Position numbers and translations under genes: made by a program
Part shown: piece after piece, positions 18,976-27,602 of the stretch
How the letters are laid out: the number at the start of each line of letters is the position of its first letter
Position numbering within the stretch: position 1 is the first letter of the stretch
From: Methylomonas rosea
GTDB lineage: Bacteria > Pseudomonadota > Gammaproteobacteria > Methylococcales > Methylomonadaceae
NCBI RefSeq assembly: GCF_024505055.1
Contig: NZ_JANIBL010000001.1
Location: 62,001 to 126,000 of the forward strand
Length of the DNA stretch: 64,000 nt
Direction of reading: 5' to 3'
Notes under the pieces: generated by a model
Told to the model about the DNA's origin: nothing
The model's input: only the letters and a program-made list of their open reading frames with translations
Database searches by the model: none

Positions 18976-20463
18976 TTATGGTGCTGGAGTAACCAAAGCA
19001 CATTTTGGTAAAGTGCAAAGCGTCGCTGCTTTTCTGTGGTCGGCGAGATTGACTCTTAAATCGCCATTCACATCGGATGGGTCACCTGCGCTAACTACTT
19101 GGCCGTACTTAGCTTTGATGGTATTCAAATCATTCAAATCAATGTCGTTATCGCGATCAGTATCGCCAGGGCCGGTTACCTTTACGGTATAGGCTTTAGA
19201 AGCCGCAGTCCCATCGGTATCACTTGCTGATACTGTAAAATTAAACACGCCAACTTTTGACGGTACACCGGATAACACGCCAGTGTCCGAATCGATTGCC
19301 AACCCGTTAGGTAACGCACCTGTGGTAACGTTTACAACGTAGGGTGTATTGCCGCCGTTAGCGACAGGCCGTTGCGGAAATAGCCCATTGACACTGCCGT
19401 TTTGCAACGCATCGACCATGCTGAACGGTGTGGCAGCTAAAAATTCGGTCATTTGTGCGCCCAAATATTCACCAACGATGGCAACTGAGCTGCAATCAAA
19501 ACTTTGAGTTTCGCCAAAAGCGTCGGTTACGTCTACGACGTCTAAGCCGGAGACGCCGTCCGCACCTACCGCGTCACACATGGCTTCGCCTTTTTCAGCG
19601 TCTATCGACGCAGCAGGACCCGCATAGGCATAAAACTCATAGCGGCGGGTAATGACTTTGTCACCGTTTTCGCCCATATCCTCGGCTTTGCCGGTTAACT
19701 CAGTCTTCTTGCTGCTGGCGCCGTTCCGTGTTTGTAATAAATGCCATTCTGACTCAACTTCGTCAGGTTCGCCGTTGGTCCAGTCAGGGAGATTGTCGCC
19801 ATCATGGTCATCACTAATCAGATCGCCCAAGGCCAAAGGCCGGGTTTTATGCGTTTTGGTTTTGATGACCTTAACCCAGCTAGGTTCGCCAAATTCTTTA
19901 ACCACGGGTTGCGGAACGACGGGTGCGGGAATAGTCGCAACGACTTGCGCAGGAATGCCGACGATTGGGGGTGTAAAATCAAAAACGGGTGTACTGATAA
20001 GTAGCGATGGACCGACAACGACTTTGCCGCTGGCGTCTTTGACCAGCCAGTTGTACTTAACTGCACTGTAGGGATTGGTGTTTCCATAAGCAAAGTGCAC
20101 ACCAAAATGCTCGCAACCAACGTTTTGAGCCAAGTTATAGCAAGACGGGGCGCTATTAGGCGGTAAAAAATTAGTGAAGCCAGTTTGAAAGCCGCTGGCT
20201 ACCGGTTGTTCATAACGAACAAACGTTTTTGGATGCGCCGGGTCGGTAAGGTCTTCACGAATTTTTCCGTAACCATAGTGATTACCTGGATAAGTGCTGA
20301 TCACGTCTTTGCTGTGACAATCGTCTAATTCTATTTCGATACCGTATACGATTTCGCCGGTGCGATTCATCGCATCAAAATTGCCTAAAGAGCCCCTGAT
20401 GTTGCTCGCCTCGGCGACAGAGCCAAGCGCTAGCAATGGCAATAAGAGAGTCATCTTTTTCAT
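18976..20463 (-). CDS. Secreted multidomain protein with putative Ig and C-terminal dockerin-like repeats
   Basis: A 495-residue exported protein with a signal peptide of about 19 residues. The N-terminal 180 residues are unrecognised and contain several cysteines. A D-H-D-G-D-N-L-P-D-W calcium-type motif lies near 225. A putative Ig domain at about 365-430 includes L-P-N-G-L-A-I-D-S-D-T-G-V-L-S-G-V-P. The C-terminal segment (about 431-485) has two EF-hand-like loops, D-T-D-R-D-N-D-I-D-L-N-D and D-V-N-G-D-L-R-V-N-L-A-D, spaced as in dockerin type I repeats. It is first of a two-gene operon with the cohesin-like anchored protein. The function of the N-terminal part is unknown. Confidence 0.75.
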   Translation of the reverse strand: MKKMTLLLPLLALGSVAEASNIRGSLGNFDAMNRTGEIVYGIEIELDDCHSKDVISTYPGNHYGYGKIREDLTDPAHPKTFVRYEQPVASGFQTGFTNFLPPNSAPSCYNLAQNVGCEHFGVHFAYGNTNPYSAVKYNWLVKDASGKVVVGPSLLISTPVFDFTPPIVGIPAQVVATIPAPVVPQPVVKEFGEPSWVKVIKTKTHKTRPLALGDLISDDHDGDNLPDWTNGEPDEVESEWHLLQTRNGASSKKTELTGKAEDMGENGDKVITRRYEFYAYAGPAASIDAEKGEAMCDAVGADGVSGLDVVDVTDAFGETQSFDCSSVAIVGEYLGAQMTEFLAATPFSMVDALQNGSVNGLFPQRPVANGGNTPYVVNVTTGALPNGLAIDSDTGVLSGVPSKVGVFNFTVSASDTDGTAASKAYTVKVTGPGDTDRDNDIDLNDLNTIKAKYGQVVSAGDPSDVNGDLRVNLADHRKAATLCTLPKCALVTPAP

Positions 20464-20847
20464 TGTGTGTTCCCTATTGATTAGTGGTGTGTAAACTGAC
20501 CTAAGCTAGTGCTTAATTGCACCATTAAGTGAAAGAAAAATTTCTTTATAATCAATATATTATGGCTTATTTTTATATCGCTTATTTATGGAATTAAGCA
20601 CTAGCAATGAAACTGGCGGCGTAAGAATCAACTACATCAAAGTAAATTCCCGATTTTAATAAGCCCAAATAATGCTCTATGGGGTTCTAAAAAGTCGGGA
20701 GTTAAAATAGTTTTGCCGCGCGGCATGTAGTGAGTTGCCTAACTCGAACAGCAGATTTCAGATCGTCAGGCAACTTAAAGTCGGGGATTTATAACAGCGG
20801 AAAATAAATTTAAAATTAAATTTGTGTTAAGTTTCACGTTTCTATTG
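20464..20847. promoter_or_regulatory. 384-bp AT-rich non-coding region with inverted repeats upstream of the dockerin-like gene
   Basis: No plausible gene is seen. The region holds a perfect 14-bp inverted repeat (20505-20518 and 20592-20605, sequence GCTAGTGCTTAATT) with 73 AT-rich bases between the arms. A further CTTAAT/ATTAAG pair lies at 20512-20517/20525-20530. The half-sites recur three times, as expected for an operator array. Closer to the cytochrome gene are a 12-bp GC palindrome (20713-20724) and a GTTGCCT/AGGCAAC stem (20734-20740/20768-20774) that may help end the cytochrome transcript. Confidence 0.55.
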
Positions 20848-21474
20848 TCATTCCTTTGACTTTTTTCCAGTGAGCATTGCTTTGACCAAGTTCTCTCGGT
20901 GGGACCTGCTGGAGATAATGACACCCGCTATATGTAGGGCAATTAATACCAGCATAAAATTCGTCGCATCTTCATGAATGTCTTCCCAAAATTCTTCGTC
21001 TTGATTTTCAGTTCCTTCTTTGTCGCTATCTTCGTCGTCTTCCGCGTGGGCGGCGCTGATCAAGGTTATTGTTGCGGGATTGCCGGCCAGCGGACCGCGA
21101 CCTCCTTCTATCGCATATACTTTTAAGCCGCTGACAGTGACAATCAGCAGTGTAAAGAGCAAAGCAAGCACCATCCAACCACCGAGAGGATTGTGACCAA
21201 TATAGCGCTTGGCGGAGCTGGCACGCAGCTCGCGAATGTAGTCATAAACACCTCTAGGCGAACAGACAAAATCGCTAAAACGGGCATGTCGGCTGCCAAT
21301 TACTCCCCACAGGATGCGGAAAATAATCAAGCTCAAAACCGTGTAACCAGCATAAATATGCCAAGCGTTTTCTTCCTCGCTGGTGAAATAGGCGACAGTG
21401 AAGGCAATGACCAACGACCAGTGAAAAATACGGATAAAAATGTCCCAGACCGCTACGGTGTTCCGGCTATTCAT
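20848..21474 (-). CDS. Cytochrome b561-family membrane protein
   Basis: A 208-residue integral membrane protein of the cytochrome b561 / hydrogenase b-subunit family. Four hydrophobic segments carry candidate heme-ligand histidines: R-I-F-H-W-S-L near 20, W-H-I-Y-A-G near 40, and H-I-A-G-V in the last helix. The sequence W-D-I-F-I-R-I-F-H-W is typical. Between helices 3 and 4 there is a strongly acidic insert of about 25 residues. Such proteins shuttle electrons between quinols and periplasmic partners. The start at 21474 has GAGG upstream. It is divergent from a two-component system that may regulate it. Confidence 0.85.
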   Translation of the reverse strand: MNSRNTVAVWDIFIRIFHWSLVIAFTVAYFTSEEENAWHIYAGYTVLSLIIFRILWGVIGSRHARFSDFVCSPRGVYDYIRELRASSAKRYIGHNPLGGWMVLALLFTLLIVTVSGLKVYAIEGGRGPLAGNPATITLISAAHAEDDEDSDKEGTENQDEEFWEDIHEDATNFMLVLIALHIAGVIISSRSHRENLVKAMLTGKKSKE

Positions 21475-21620
21475 GTTACTTACCTCGGCATGCTTAATTG
21501 CAGAAGCGGGCAGTGTAGGAAATCGATATAAATCCAATCTTAAAAAGTCACCTTTGAAAATTCGGAATTAGAATACTCCCCGGCGAGTGACTCATTGAAC
21601 CTCATTGTTAAGAAGCAACT

Positions 21621-22286
21621 ATGCGACTATTGCTGGTAGAAGACGATCCAGGATTATCCCGATCTTTAAAAGCCGATTTGGAAAGAGCCGGGTTTGCGGT
21701 GGATTTGGCTATGGATGGCGAGAGCGGCGAGTTTTTGGGGATGACCGAATCCTACGATATCGTCATCCTGGATTTAGGCTTGCCGAAAATGCCCGGACTT
21801 GAAGTACTGCGACGTTGGCGGCAGGCGGGCAATCATGTACCAGTCATTGTGCTGACGGCCAGGGACGCCTGGCATGAGAAAGTCGACGGCTTTAAAGTGG
21901 GTGCCGACGACTATTTAGGTAAGCCGTTTCATATTGAGGAGTTACAGGCACGCATCCAAGCCTTGTTAAAGCGCATACACGGGATGATGCAACCGCAACT
22001 GTGCGGTTGCGGGTTGACCTTGGATGAAGATAGACAAACGGTCAGCGTGGATGGCGCTCAGCATGCCGAGTTGACGGCAATCGAGTTTCGTTTGCTGCGC
22101 TATTTCATGCTGCATCCCGGCAAGCTGCTCACCAAAACCCATTTACTTGAGCACGTGTACGAATGCGACGGCGACCCTGCCAGCAACGTTATCGAAGTAT
22201 ATATCAATCGGTTACGGCGTAAATTGGGTAAGGATCTGATCGCTACCCGGCGTGGGCAAGGCTATATCTTTGGTGAGAAGCCTTGA
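21621..22286 (+). CDS. OmpR/PhoP-family response regulator
   Basis: A 221-residue regulator. The receiver domain has the acidic pair E-D-D at 7-9, the phosphoacceptor Asp51 in I-L-D-L-G-L-P and Lys in G-K-P-F. The C-terminal winged helix ends R-R-K-L-G-x-D-L-I-A-T-R-R-G-Q-G-Y. The closest look is PhoP/QseB type. Its stop overlaps the TTG start of the kinase gene, so the two are coupled. The target may include the divergent cytochrome b561 gene, with a shared 146-bp intergenic region; this is inferred from position only. Confidence 0.93.
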   Translation: MRLLLVEDDPGLSRSLKADLERAGFAVDLAMDGESGEFLGMTESYDIVILDLGLPKMPGLEVLRRWRQAGNHVPVIVLTARDAWHEKVDGFKVGADDYLGKPFHIEELQARIQALLKRIHGMMQPQLCGCGLTLDEDRQTVSVDGAQHAELTAIEFRLLRYFMLHPGKLLTKTHLLEHVYECDGDPASNVIEVYINRLRRKLGKDLIATRRGQGYIFGEKP

Positions 22287-23626
22287 TCTCATTACGCCAG
22301 CGTCTCAATCGTGGCCTGATTATTATCCTGAGCATGGTGTTTGCCGGGCACTGGTTGGCAGCAGATTGGGTGATTCGCTCCGTGGCGGAAAAACAAATGC
22401 TGACCCGCTTGCAGCACGATGGCGACTCGTTGCTCGATACGTTGAAACGTAATCCCGAAGGGCAACTGATTTTCGATAGCTCGCATGCCGGCACCGTTTA
22501 CGGACAAGCGTATTCCGGTCACTATTTCGTGATCCAGGTTGAGGGAAAAGCCTATTATTCAAAATCGCTGCAAGATGGGGTTTTGCCTTTCGCCACCGAG
22601 CCGGTCAATACCGTCAGGCAATTCCATTTTCCCGATGGGCCGCATCAGCAACCTTTACTAGTCTTGAGTCGAGGTTTCGAGCGCTTCGGTCATGCAATCA
22701 CAATTAGTATTGCCGAGGATTTGAGTGATATTGGCCACGATATAGACCACATTCGGCTCGCCTATCTGGTACTGACAGCCATGGTACTGCTGACTGCAAT
22801 CGCCCTGCAAAGTAACGATGTGCGCAGATCACTGAAACCATTGCAGGCGGCGCGGGATGAATTGGCGGAAATTGCCTATGGCCGTCAGTCACAGATCCAA
22901 GCCAGAGTGCCGGCGGAAATCAAACCCTTGGTTGCGGAAGTCAATCGCCTGTTAGTGCTGGTTGAGAGGCGCTTGCATCAATCGCGAACGGCGATCGGCA
23001 ATTTGGCGCATGCGTTAAAAACGCCGTTGGCGATGCTGTTTCGTCTGGCTGAAAATTCGCAACTGGATGACCATCCGGAGCTGCGCAATCAGCTGCAACA
23101 GCAGACTCAAGCGATACATGAGCGCATCGAGCGAGAATTAAAACGCGCCCGCATCTCCGGCAATATGCAAACTGCCAGCGTGTTTAATCCGCAGCAAGAA
23201 CTCACTGCCTTAGTCATGCTTTTGCAAAATGTTTACGCGGAGAAAAATTTAATGATCCACGTAGATGCCCCTGATCAATTAATCAATTTTGATCGGGAAG
23301 ACATGCTGGAGCTGACCGGTAATTTGCTGGATAACGCCTGCAAATGGGGGCATAAGCAAGTAATAGTCACGGTTGAGAATGGGTCCGGCATTATCATCAG
23401 CGTTGAAGACGACGGCCCCGGTTGTTCGTCGCAGGATATGCAGCAATTGAGTAAGCGCGGTTTAAGGCTGGACGAAGCGGTGCAGGGACATGGTCTAGGC
23501 TTGGCGATTGTACGTGACATCGCGGTGTTTTATGGGGGTACTCTGGAGATTAGCCGCTCCGAACAACTCGGTGGTTTGCTGGTGAGTGTGCAATTCCCAA
23601 GGTGGATAGCCGCAGCATCGGTATAA
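22283..23626 (+). CDS. Sensor histidine kinase, PhoQ-like
   Basis: A 447-residue kinase. It has a transmembrane helix at about 11-30, a periplasmic sensor region (31-157), a second helix at about 158-176 and a linker. The H-box N-L-A-H-A-L-K-T-P-L-A places the phosphorylated His at 243. An ATPase domain follows with N-L-L-D-N-A-C-K-W, D-D-G-P-G-C and G-L-G-L-A-I-V. The A-H-A-L-K-T-P box is the PhoQ-type variant. The start is a TTG overlapping the regulator's stop (TTGA), preceded by GGTGAGAAG. The signal is unknown. Confidence 0.9.
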   Translation: MISLRQRLNRGLIIILSMVFAGHWLAADWVIRSVAEKQMLTRLQHDGDSLLDTLKRNPEGQLIFDSSHAGTVYGQAYSGHYFVIQVEGKAYYSKSLQDGVLPFATEPVNTVRQFHFPDGPHQQPLLVLSRGFERFGHAITISIAEDLSDIGHDIDHIRLAYLVLTAMVLLTAIALQSNDVRRSLKPLQAARDELAEIAYGRQSQIQARVPAEIKPLVAEVNRLLVLVERRLHQSRTAIGNLAHALKTPLAMLFRLAENSQLDDHPELRNQLQQQTQAIHERIERELKRARISGNMQTASVFNPQQELTALVMLLQNVYAEKNLMIHVDAPDQLINFDREDMLELTGNLLDNACKWGHKQVIVTVENGSGIIISVEDDGPGCSSQDMQQLSKRGLRLDEAVQGHGLGLAIVRDIAVFYGGTLEISRSEQLGGLLVSVQFPRWIAAASV

Positions 23627-23661
23627 TTCCCTTTTCTTTTGCATTTACCGTTTGATTGCTT

Positions 23662-25053
23662 ATGACCACCGTTAACACCGAAAAACTTTCCAGCGCCCGT
23701 TTTGCCGAAGCTACCGATGCTTTTGTCGAAGAATTTACCGCTTCAGTCAATTTTGATCGGCGTATGGCCCGGCAAGATATTCAAGGCTCGTTGGCGCACG
23801 CGGCCATGCTGTGCAAAATAGGTATTCTGACCGAGCAGGAGCTAGCCGACATTCGCAGCGGGTTGATGCAAATCGGCGGCGAGATCGAACGCGGCGAGTT
23901 CGTCTGGTCGATCAAGCAGGAAGATGTGCACATGAACATCGAAGCGCGCTTGACCGATTTGATCGGGATTGCCGGCAAAAAACTGCATACCGGCCGTTCG
24001 CGTAATGACCAGGTGGCGACGGATATAAGACTGTATTTACGCAGTGAAATCGAAACGATATTGGCGCAGTTGCAACGCCTGCAAATCGCTCTATTGGATG
24101 TGGCGGAACGCGAAGCCGATACCATCATGCCGGGTTTTACCCATTTGCAAGTCGCACAGCCCGTGACATTTGGACATCATCTGATGGCGTGGTTCGAGAT
24201 GCTTTGCCGGGATAAGGAGCGCCTGCAAGATTGCTGCAAACGCCTGAATGTAATGCCCTTGGGCGCCGCAGCATTGGCTGGCACCAGTTATCCTATCGAC
24301 CGTTTTATGACCGCCGAATTATTAGGATTTTCCCGGCCGTCGAATAACTCTTTGGATTCGGTCAGCGACCGCGATTTTGCGATTGAGTTTGCGGCGGCCG
24401 GCAGTTTGATCATGATGCATCTGTCGAGATTCTCGGAAGAATTGGTGCTATGGGCCAGCGCGCAATTCAATTTTATCGACATCCCGGATGCGTTTTGCAC
24501 CGGCTCTTCGATCATGCCGCAAAAGAAAAACCCGGACGTACCGGAACTGGTGCGCGGCAAGTCCGGCCGGGTCACCGGGCATTTGGTGTCATTGTTGATG
24601 CTGATGAAAAGCCAGCCCTTGGCTTATAACAAGGATAATCAGGAAGACAAGGAACCCTTGTTCGATACCGCCGACACCTTAATCAATTGTCTGCGGGCCT
24701 TTGCCGATATGCTGCCGCGGATTCAAGCCAAACGCGAAAATATGTATAACGCTGCGAAAAGAGGGTTCGCCACCGCTACCGACTTGGCTGATTATTTGGT
24801 TCGCAAAGGCATGCCATTCCGCGATGCCCACGAAGTCGTAGGCCAGGCTGTGCGTCTAGGACTACAATCTGAGAGAGATCTGTCGGAATTATCCCTCGCG
24901 GAGTTGCAGGGCTTTTCCGGCACGATTACAGCTGACGTTTTCGACATTCTAAAACTGGAAGGTTCGGTCGCTGCCCGCAAGCATATCGGCGGCACCGCAC
25001 CGGCAGCGGTTCGTCAGGCAATATGTGAAGCAAGACAACAAATACCCCACTAA
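23662..25053 (+). CDS. argH: Argininosuccinate lyase
   Basis: ArgH splits argininosuccinate into arginine and fumarate, the last step of arginine synthesis. The 463-residue protein has the fumarase/lyase signature [12 protein letters not shown] at 281-292 with the catalytic Ser. It also has [13 protein letters not shown] and T-H-L-Q-x-A-Q-P. The start at 23662 (ATG) gives the usual N-terminus. The two-component genes end 35 bp upstream. The small-GTPase operon begins 60 bp downstream, separated by a hairpin that involves the next ribosome-binding site. Confidence 0.97.
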   Translation: MTTVNTEKLSSARFAEATDAFVEEFTASVNFDRRMARQDIQGSLAHAAMLCKIGILTEQELADIRSGLMQIGGEIERGEFVWSIKQEDVHMNIEARLTDLIGIAGKKLHTGRSRNDQVATDIRLYLRSEIETILAQLQRLQIALLDVAEREADTIMPGFTHLQVAQPVTFGHHLMAWFEMLCRDKERLQDCCKRLNVMPLGAAALAGTSYPIDRFMTAELLGFSRPSNNSLDSVSDRDFAIEFAAAGSLIMMHLSRFSEELVLWASAQFNFIDIPDAFCTGSSIMPQKKNPDVPELVRGKSGRVTGHLVSLLMLMKSQPLAYNKDNQEDKEPLFDTADTLINCLRAFADMLPRIQAKRENMYNAAKRGFATATDLADYLVRKGMPFRDAHEVVGQAVRLGLQSERDLSELSLAELQGFSGTITADVFDILKLEGSVAARKHIGGTAPAAVRQAICEARQQIPH

Positions 25054-25080
25054 ATTCTGGAAATTGGCTTTTTAACTGCT

Positions 25081-25110
25081 ACCCTTCGAGCATCGTTTGA
25101 TTCGGAGGGT
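25081..25110 (+). promoter_or_regulatory. Hairpin sequestering the ribosome-binding site of the GTPase operon's first gene
   Basis: Bases 25081-25089 (ACCCTTCGA) pair with 25102-25110 (TCGGAGGGT) through nine pairs, one of them a G-U wobble, around a 12-nt loop. The 3' strand contains the GGAGG Shine-Dalgarno sequence for the ATG at 25114. In RNA this would hide the ribosome-binding site, which suggests translational control. It has no T-run, so it is not a terminator of argH. Confidence 0.5.
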
Positions 25111-25113
25111 GGC

Positions 25114-25815
25114 ATGCCCCAATACTTTTCCCGACTGCTTGCTGGACCATCGTCTGATGAGCGCCTGCAAGAAACCGACTTTTGGCACGACCGGGAACTC
25201 AGCTTATTTAGCTGCCCCAACGACGATGCCGGCCAGGCATTGACCGCCATTGTTTTCAAAATCAGTCGAAATCCCAAAGATCTGTTGACGCATCTACGAC
25301 GGATTTATTTTTGTTACGACCGGCGTCTGTCCGAGCAACTCTACGCGGCGCTGTTGGATTTAGTCATCGTTTTGGATGGGAAAGGGAATTCGATTAGTCG
25401 CCGTATGATACAAGCTAGTCAGTCGCAACTGCATGGGCAGCAATATCAGGATTTGCTTAAAACTAAGGGTCCGGAGCCGGTAGGTAATCGATATTCATTG
25501 TTTAGCAAGGGTATGCTGGGTCGCCGCGAACTGGTCAGGTCTATACAGCAAACAGAAACTCAACATGATTATCTGGCGTTAGCTAACGACTTTATCGAAT
25601 ACAGCCAGCTTGAGCAGGCCATGGATGTGTTGGAAACCGGCATCAACTTTCATCATGATCGTCCGGATTTACAAATGGCTTTGTTAGAGCTTTATAAATC
25701 CACAAAAAACCGGGAGCGCTTTCAAATCAATCGACAACGATTCAGCGACTCTGGCATTGTGCTTGATGGCGAATGGCTGGAATTGGCAAACTACTTTGAA
25801 GGACAGGCATCATGA
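25114..25815 (+). CDS. FimV/TPR-like protein, first gene of the small-GTPase operon
   Basis: A 233-residue soluble protein without signal peptide. The N-terminal half is mixed helical with no motif I recognise. The C-terminal segment (about residues 155-215: Y-L-A-L-A-N-D-F-I-E-Y-S-Q-L-E-Q-A-M-D-V-L-E) resembles TPR-like helices and the C-terminal region of FimV-type proteins. FimV organises the cell pole and type IV pilus signalling in other gammaproteobacteria, so a scaffold role is a possibility only. The stop overlaps the start of the next gene by four bases. A strong GGAGGGT ribosome-binding site lies inside a hairpin. Confidence 0.55.
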   Translation: MPQYFSRLLAGPSSDERLQETDFWHDRELSLFSCPNDDAGQALTAIVFKISRNPKDLLTHLRRIYFCYDRRLSEQLYAALLDLVIVLDGKGNSISRRMIQASQSQLHGQQYQDLLKTKGPEPVGNRYSLFSKGMLGRRELVRSIQQTETQHDYLALANDFIEYSQLEQAMDVLETGINFHHDRPDLQMALLELYKSTKNRERFQINRQRFSDSGIVLDGEWLELANYFEGQAS

Positions 25816-27041
25816 GCAAGCCGAATAAAACGTCATTTCGAATCGCTCTGCATGGCATGGATAGCCGCACCTGTAAAACCATGGAGATGTATCTGAAGGG
25901 GCCTTGCCGAGGGGTTGCCGTCGTGGTTGAGGATGTCGAAGCCGATATTGATATGATCGACGCTGATCACCCAAAAGCCAGGGATATTTTGGATGCCAGA
26001 AAGGCCGCTACGCCGGGCCGACCGATAATATTATTGTCCTTACAAAACCTGCAATTGGATAACACCTATTTCATTAAGAAACCGGTAAATGTCGAACAAA
26101 TACTGGCGGTGCTCGACAAAATCAAGGCAGTTGCCCAGGCTCGCAAAGCCGTTGCCGAACGCACGAAAATTGCACAAGCAGCACCTAAAGCACCCGATTT
26201 GCCGCAACCGCCCAAGGTAGAAACGCCGAAAAAAATGACTATGGATGTTTACGTCAATAAGTCTAAAGCGCCAAAACCAGACGACTCCGCTGAACATCAT
26301 AAAGCCAGCAAACATCAATCGGCGATGCAGTTGAACGAAGGCGGCTTCACCGCGTTTTTGGGAACACTGAGTGATATCGATTTCGACGACGAGGTGCAAT
26401 TGTTAACAGCGTGTTACGACCCTCGGCAGTATTTTTTGGGCTACGTAATGTCGGCATATAAAACGGCTAATTTGCAGTCGCGCGTCTTGCAACTGTGCTC
26501 GATTTGGAAACCTTTGACGATTTTTCCGGAAAATCAGGAAATCTGGGTAGATGCCGACGATAAACAAACCCGAGCATTTGCCGGAATGCCATTAGGGAAA
26601 GGATCCGTCGGCAAAATGATTTTGACGGCAGTCGATTCTACAACTGCCGTTCAACGCGCCGAAGACAAGTTTCAAGATATGGGCGCTTTTGTCTGGAAAT
26701 TGGCAATCTGGACATCCAAGGGACGCTTCCCGATAGGCCTGGATATTCAACGGCCAGTCTATTTAGAAAGATGGCCGAATTTTACCCGGCTGGTCATCAC
26801 GCCGGATGCCTTGCGCATTGCCGCATTGCTGGTTCAGGCACCGAGAACGCCGCTGGAAGTCGCCAGTCTGTTACATGTCAAACCGCAGTATGTATTTGTG
26901 TTTATTAGTGCGTGTCATGCCATAGGTATATTGAAACAGAGCGAACGTCAGGTCGATGCGGTCATTGCCGTGGAACAAACCAAGAAGCCCAAAAATGAAG
27001 GTTTATTAAGCAAAATTCTCAACAAATTGCGCGGCGCTTAG
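25812..27041 (+). CDS. Pseudo-receiver protein with C-terminal helical/winged-helix region
   Basis: A 409-residue protein. Residues 5-115 look like a response-regulator receiver fold (D-M-I-D-A-D-H-P in the acceptor region, I-I-L-L-S-L, F-I-K-K-P-V near the end), but the family pattern is degenerate. A charged, Ala/Lys/Pro-rich linker (about 115-165) follows. The unrecognised C-terminal domain (about 175-400) ends with a segment like a winged helix (T-P-L-E-V-A-S-L-L-H-V-K-P-Q-Y-V). It may serve as an adaptor for the downstream GTPase. It is coupled to the upstream gene by a 4-bp overlap. Function unknown. Confidence 0.6.
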   Translation: MSKPNKTSFRIALHGMDSRTCKTMEMYLKGPCRGVAVVVEDVEADIDMIDADHPKARDILDARKAATPGRPIILLSLQNLQLDNTYFIKKPVNVEQILAVLDKIKAVAQARKAVAERTKIAQAAPKAPDLPQPPKVETPKKMTMDVYVNKSKAPKPDDSAEHHKASKHQSAMQLNEGGFTAFLGTLSDIDFDDEVQLLTACYDPRQYFLGYVMSAYKTANLQSRVLQLCSIWKPLTIFPENQEIWVDADDKQTRAFAGMPLGKGSVGKMILTAVDSTTAVQRAEDKFQDMGAFVWKLAIWTSKGRFPIGLDIQRPVYLERWPNFTRLVITPDALRIAALLVQAPRTPLEVASLLHVKPQYVFVFISACHAIGILKQSERQVDAVIAVEQTKKPKNEGLLSKILNKLRGA

Positions 27042-27060
27042 CAAACGATAAGGAATCTCG

Positions 27061-27597
27061 ATGAGTCAATACAAAATTATTTTCACAGGCCCCGTGGGCG
27101 CCGGCAAAACGACTGCAATCAATGCTATTAGCGATGTCCCTCCGGTCAAAACCGATGCGGCTGCCAGCGATATGACCAAAAATCGTAAAGCATCGACGAC
27201 GGTGGCAATGGACTACGGTGTGATGAATTTGGCGGGCGGCGAAAAAATTCACTTATATGGCACTCCCGGCCAGGAACGTTTCGATTTCATGTGGGATATT
27301 TTAACCAACGGCGGCATCGGCTTAATTTTATTGCTAGATAACACGCGCGCAGACCCTTTTCAGGACATGCGGTTTTTTCTGGACGCGTTTGGCAAGTTCA
27401 TCAACGATACCAGCGTAGCGATTGGGGTGACGCAAATGGATTTGAGTAGTACGCCCTCAATAGAAGACTACCATGCTCAGTTGCAAGGTGTTGGCTTGAA
27501 ACCGCCAGTTTTTGCGGTGGACGCGCGGGAAAAGAATGATGTGTCGTTGCTGGTGCAAGCCTTGCTGTATTCCCTGGATCCTGGTTTGGCGGGGTAA
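27061..27597 (+). CDS. Small Ras-like GTPase (MglA/COG2229 type)
   Basis: A 178-residue cytoplasmic GTPase. The P-loop G-P-V-G-A-G-K-T-T is at 10-18, switch I threonines at about 46-47, and the G3 region L-Y-G-T-P-G-Q-E-R-F at 65-74, where the usual D-x-x-G is replaced by G-T-P-G. The G4 base-recognition motif is T-Q-M-D (124-127) in place of N/T-K-x-D. These deviations are typical of bacterial Ras-like GTPases that work with roadblock proteins, as in MglA/MglB and the Streptomyces conservons. Two roadblock-type proteins are encoded directly downstream, likely its regulators. The cellular output is unknown. Confidence 0.88.
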   Translation: MSQYKIIFTGPVGAGKTTAINAISDVPPVKTDAAASDMTKNRKASTTVAMDYGVMNLAGGEKIHLYGTPGQERFDFMWDILTNGGIGLILLLDNTRADPFQDMRFFLDAFGKFINDTSVAIGVTQMDLSSTPSIEDYHAQLQGVGLKPPVFAVDAREKNDVSLLVQALLYSLDPGLAG

Positions 27598-27602
27598 TCG
27601 CG

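Noticed and set aside
20713..20724. 12-bp palindrome TGCCGCGCGGCA as a separate operator
   Set aside because: Short GC palindromes are common by chance; mentioned only as part of the intergenic region.
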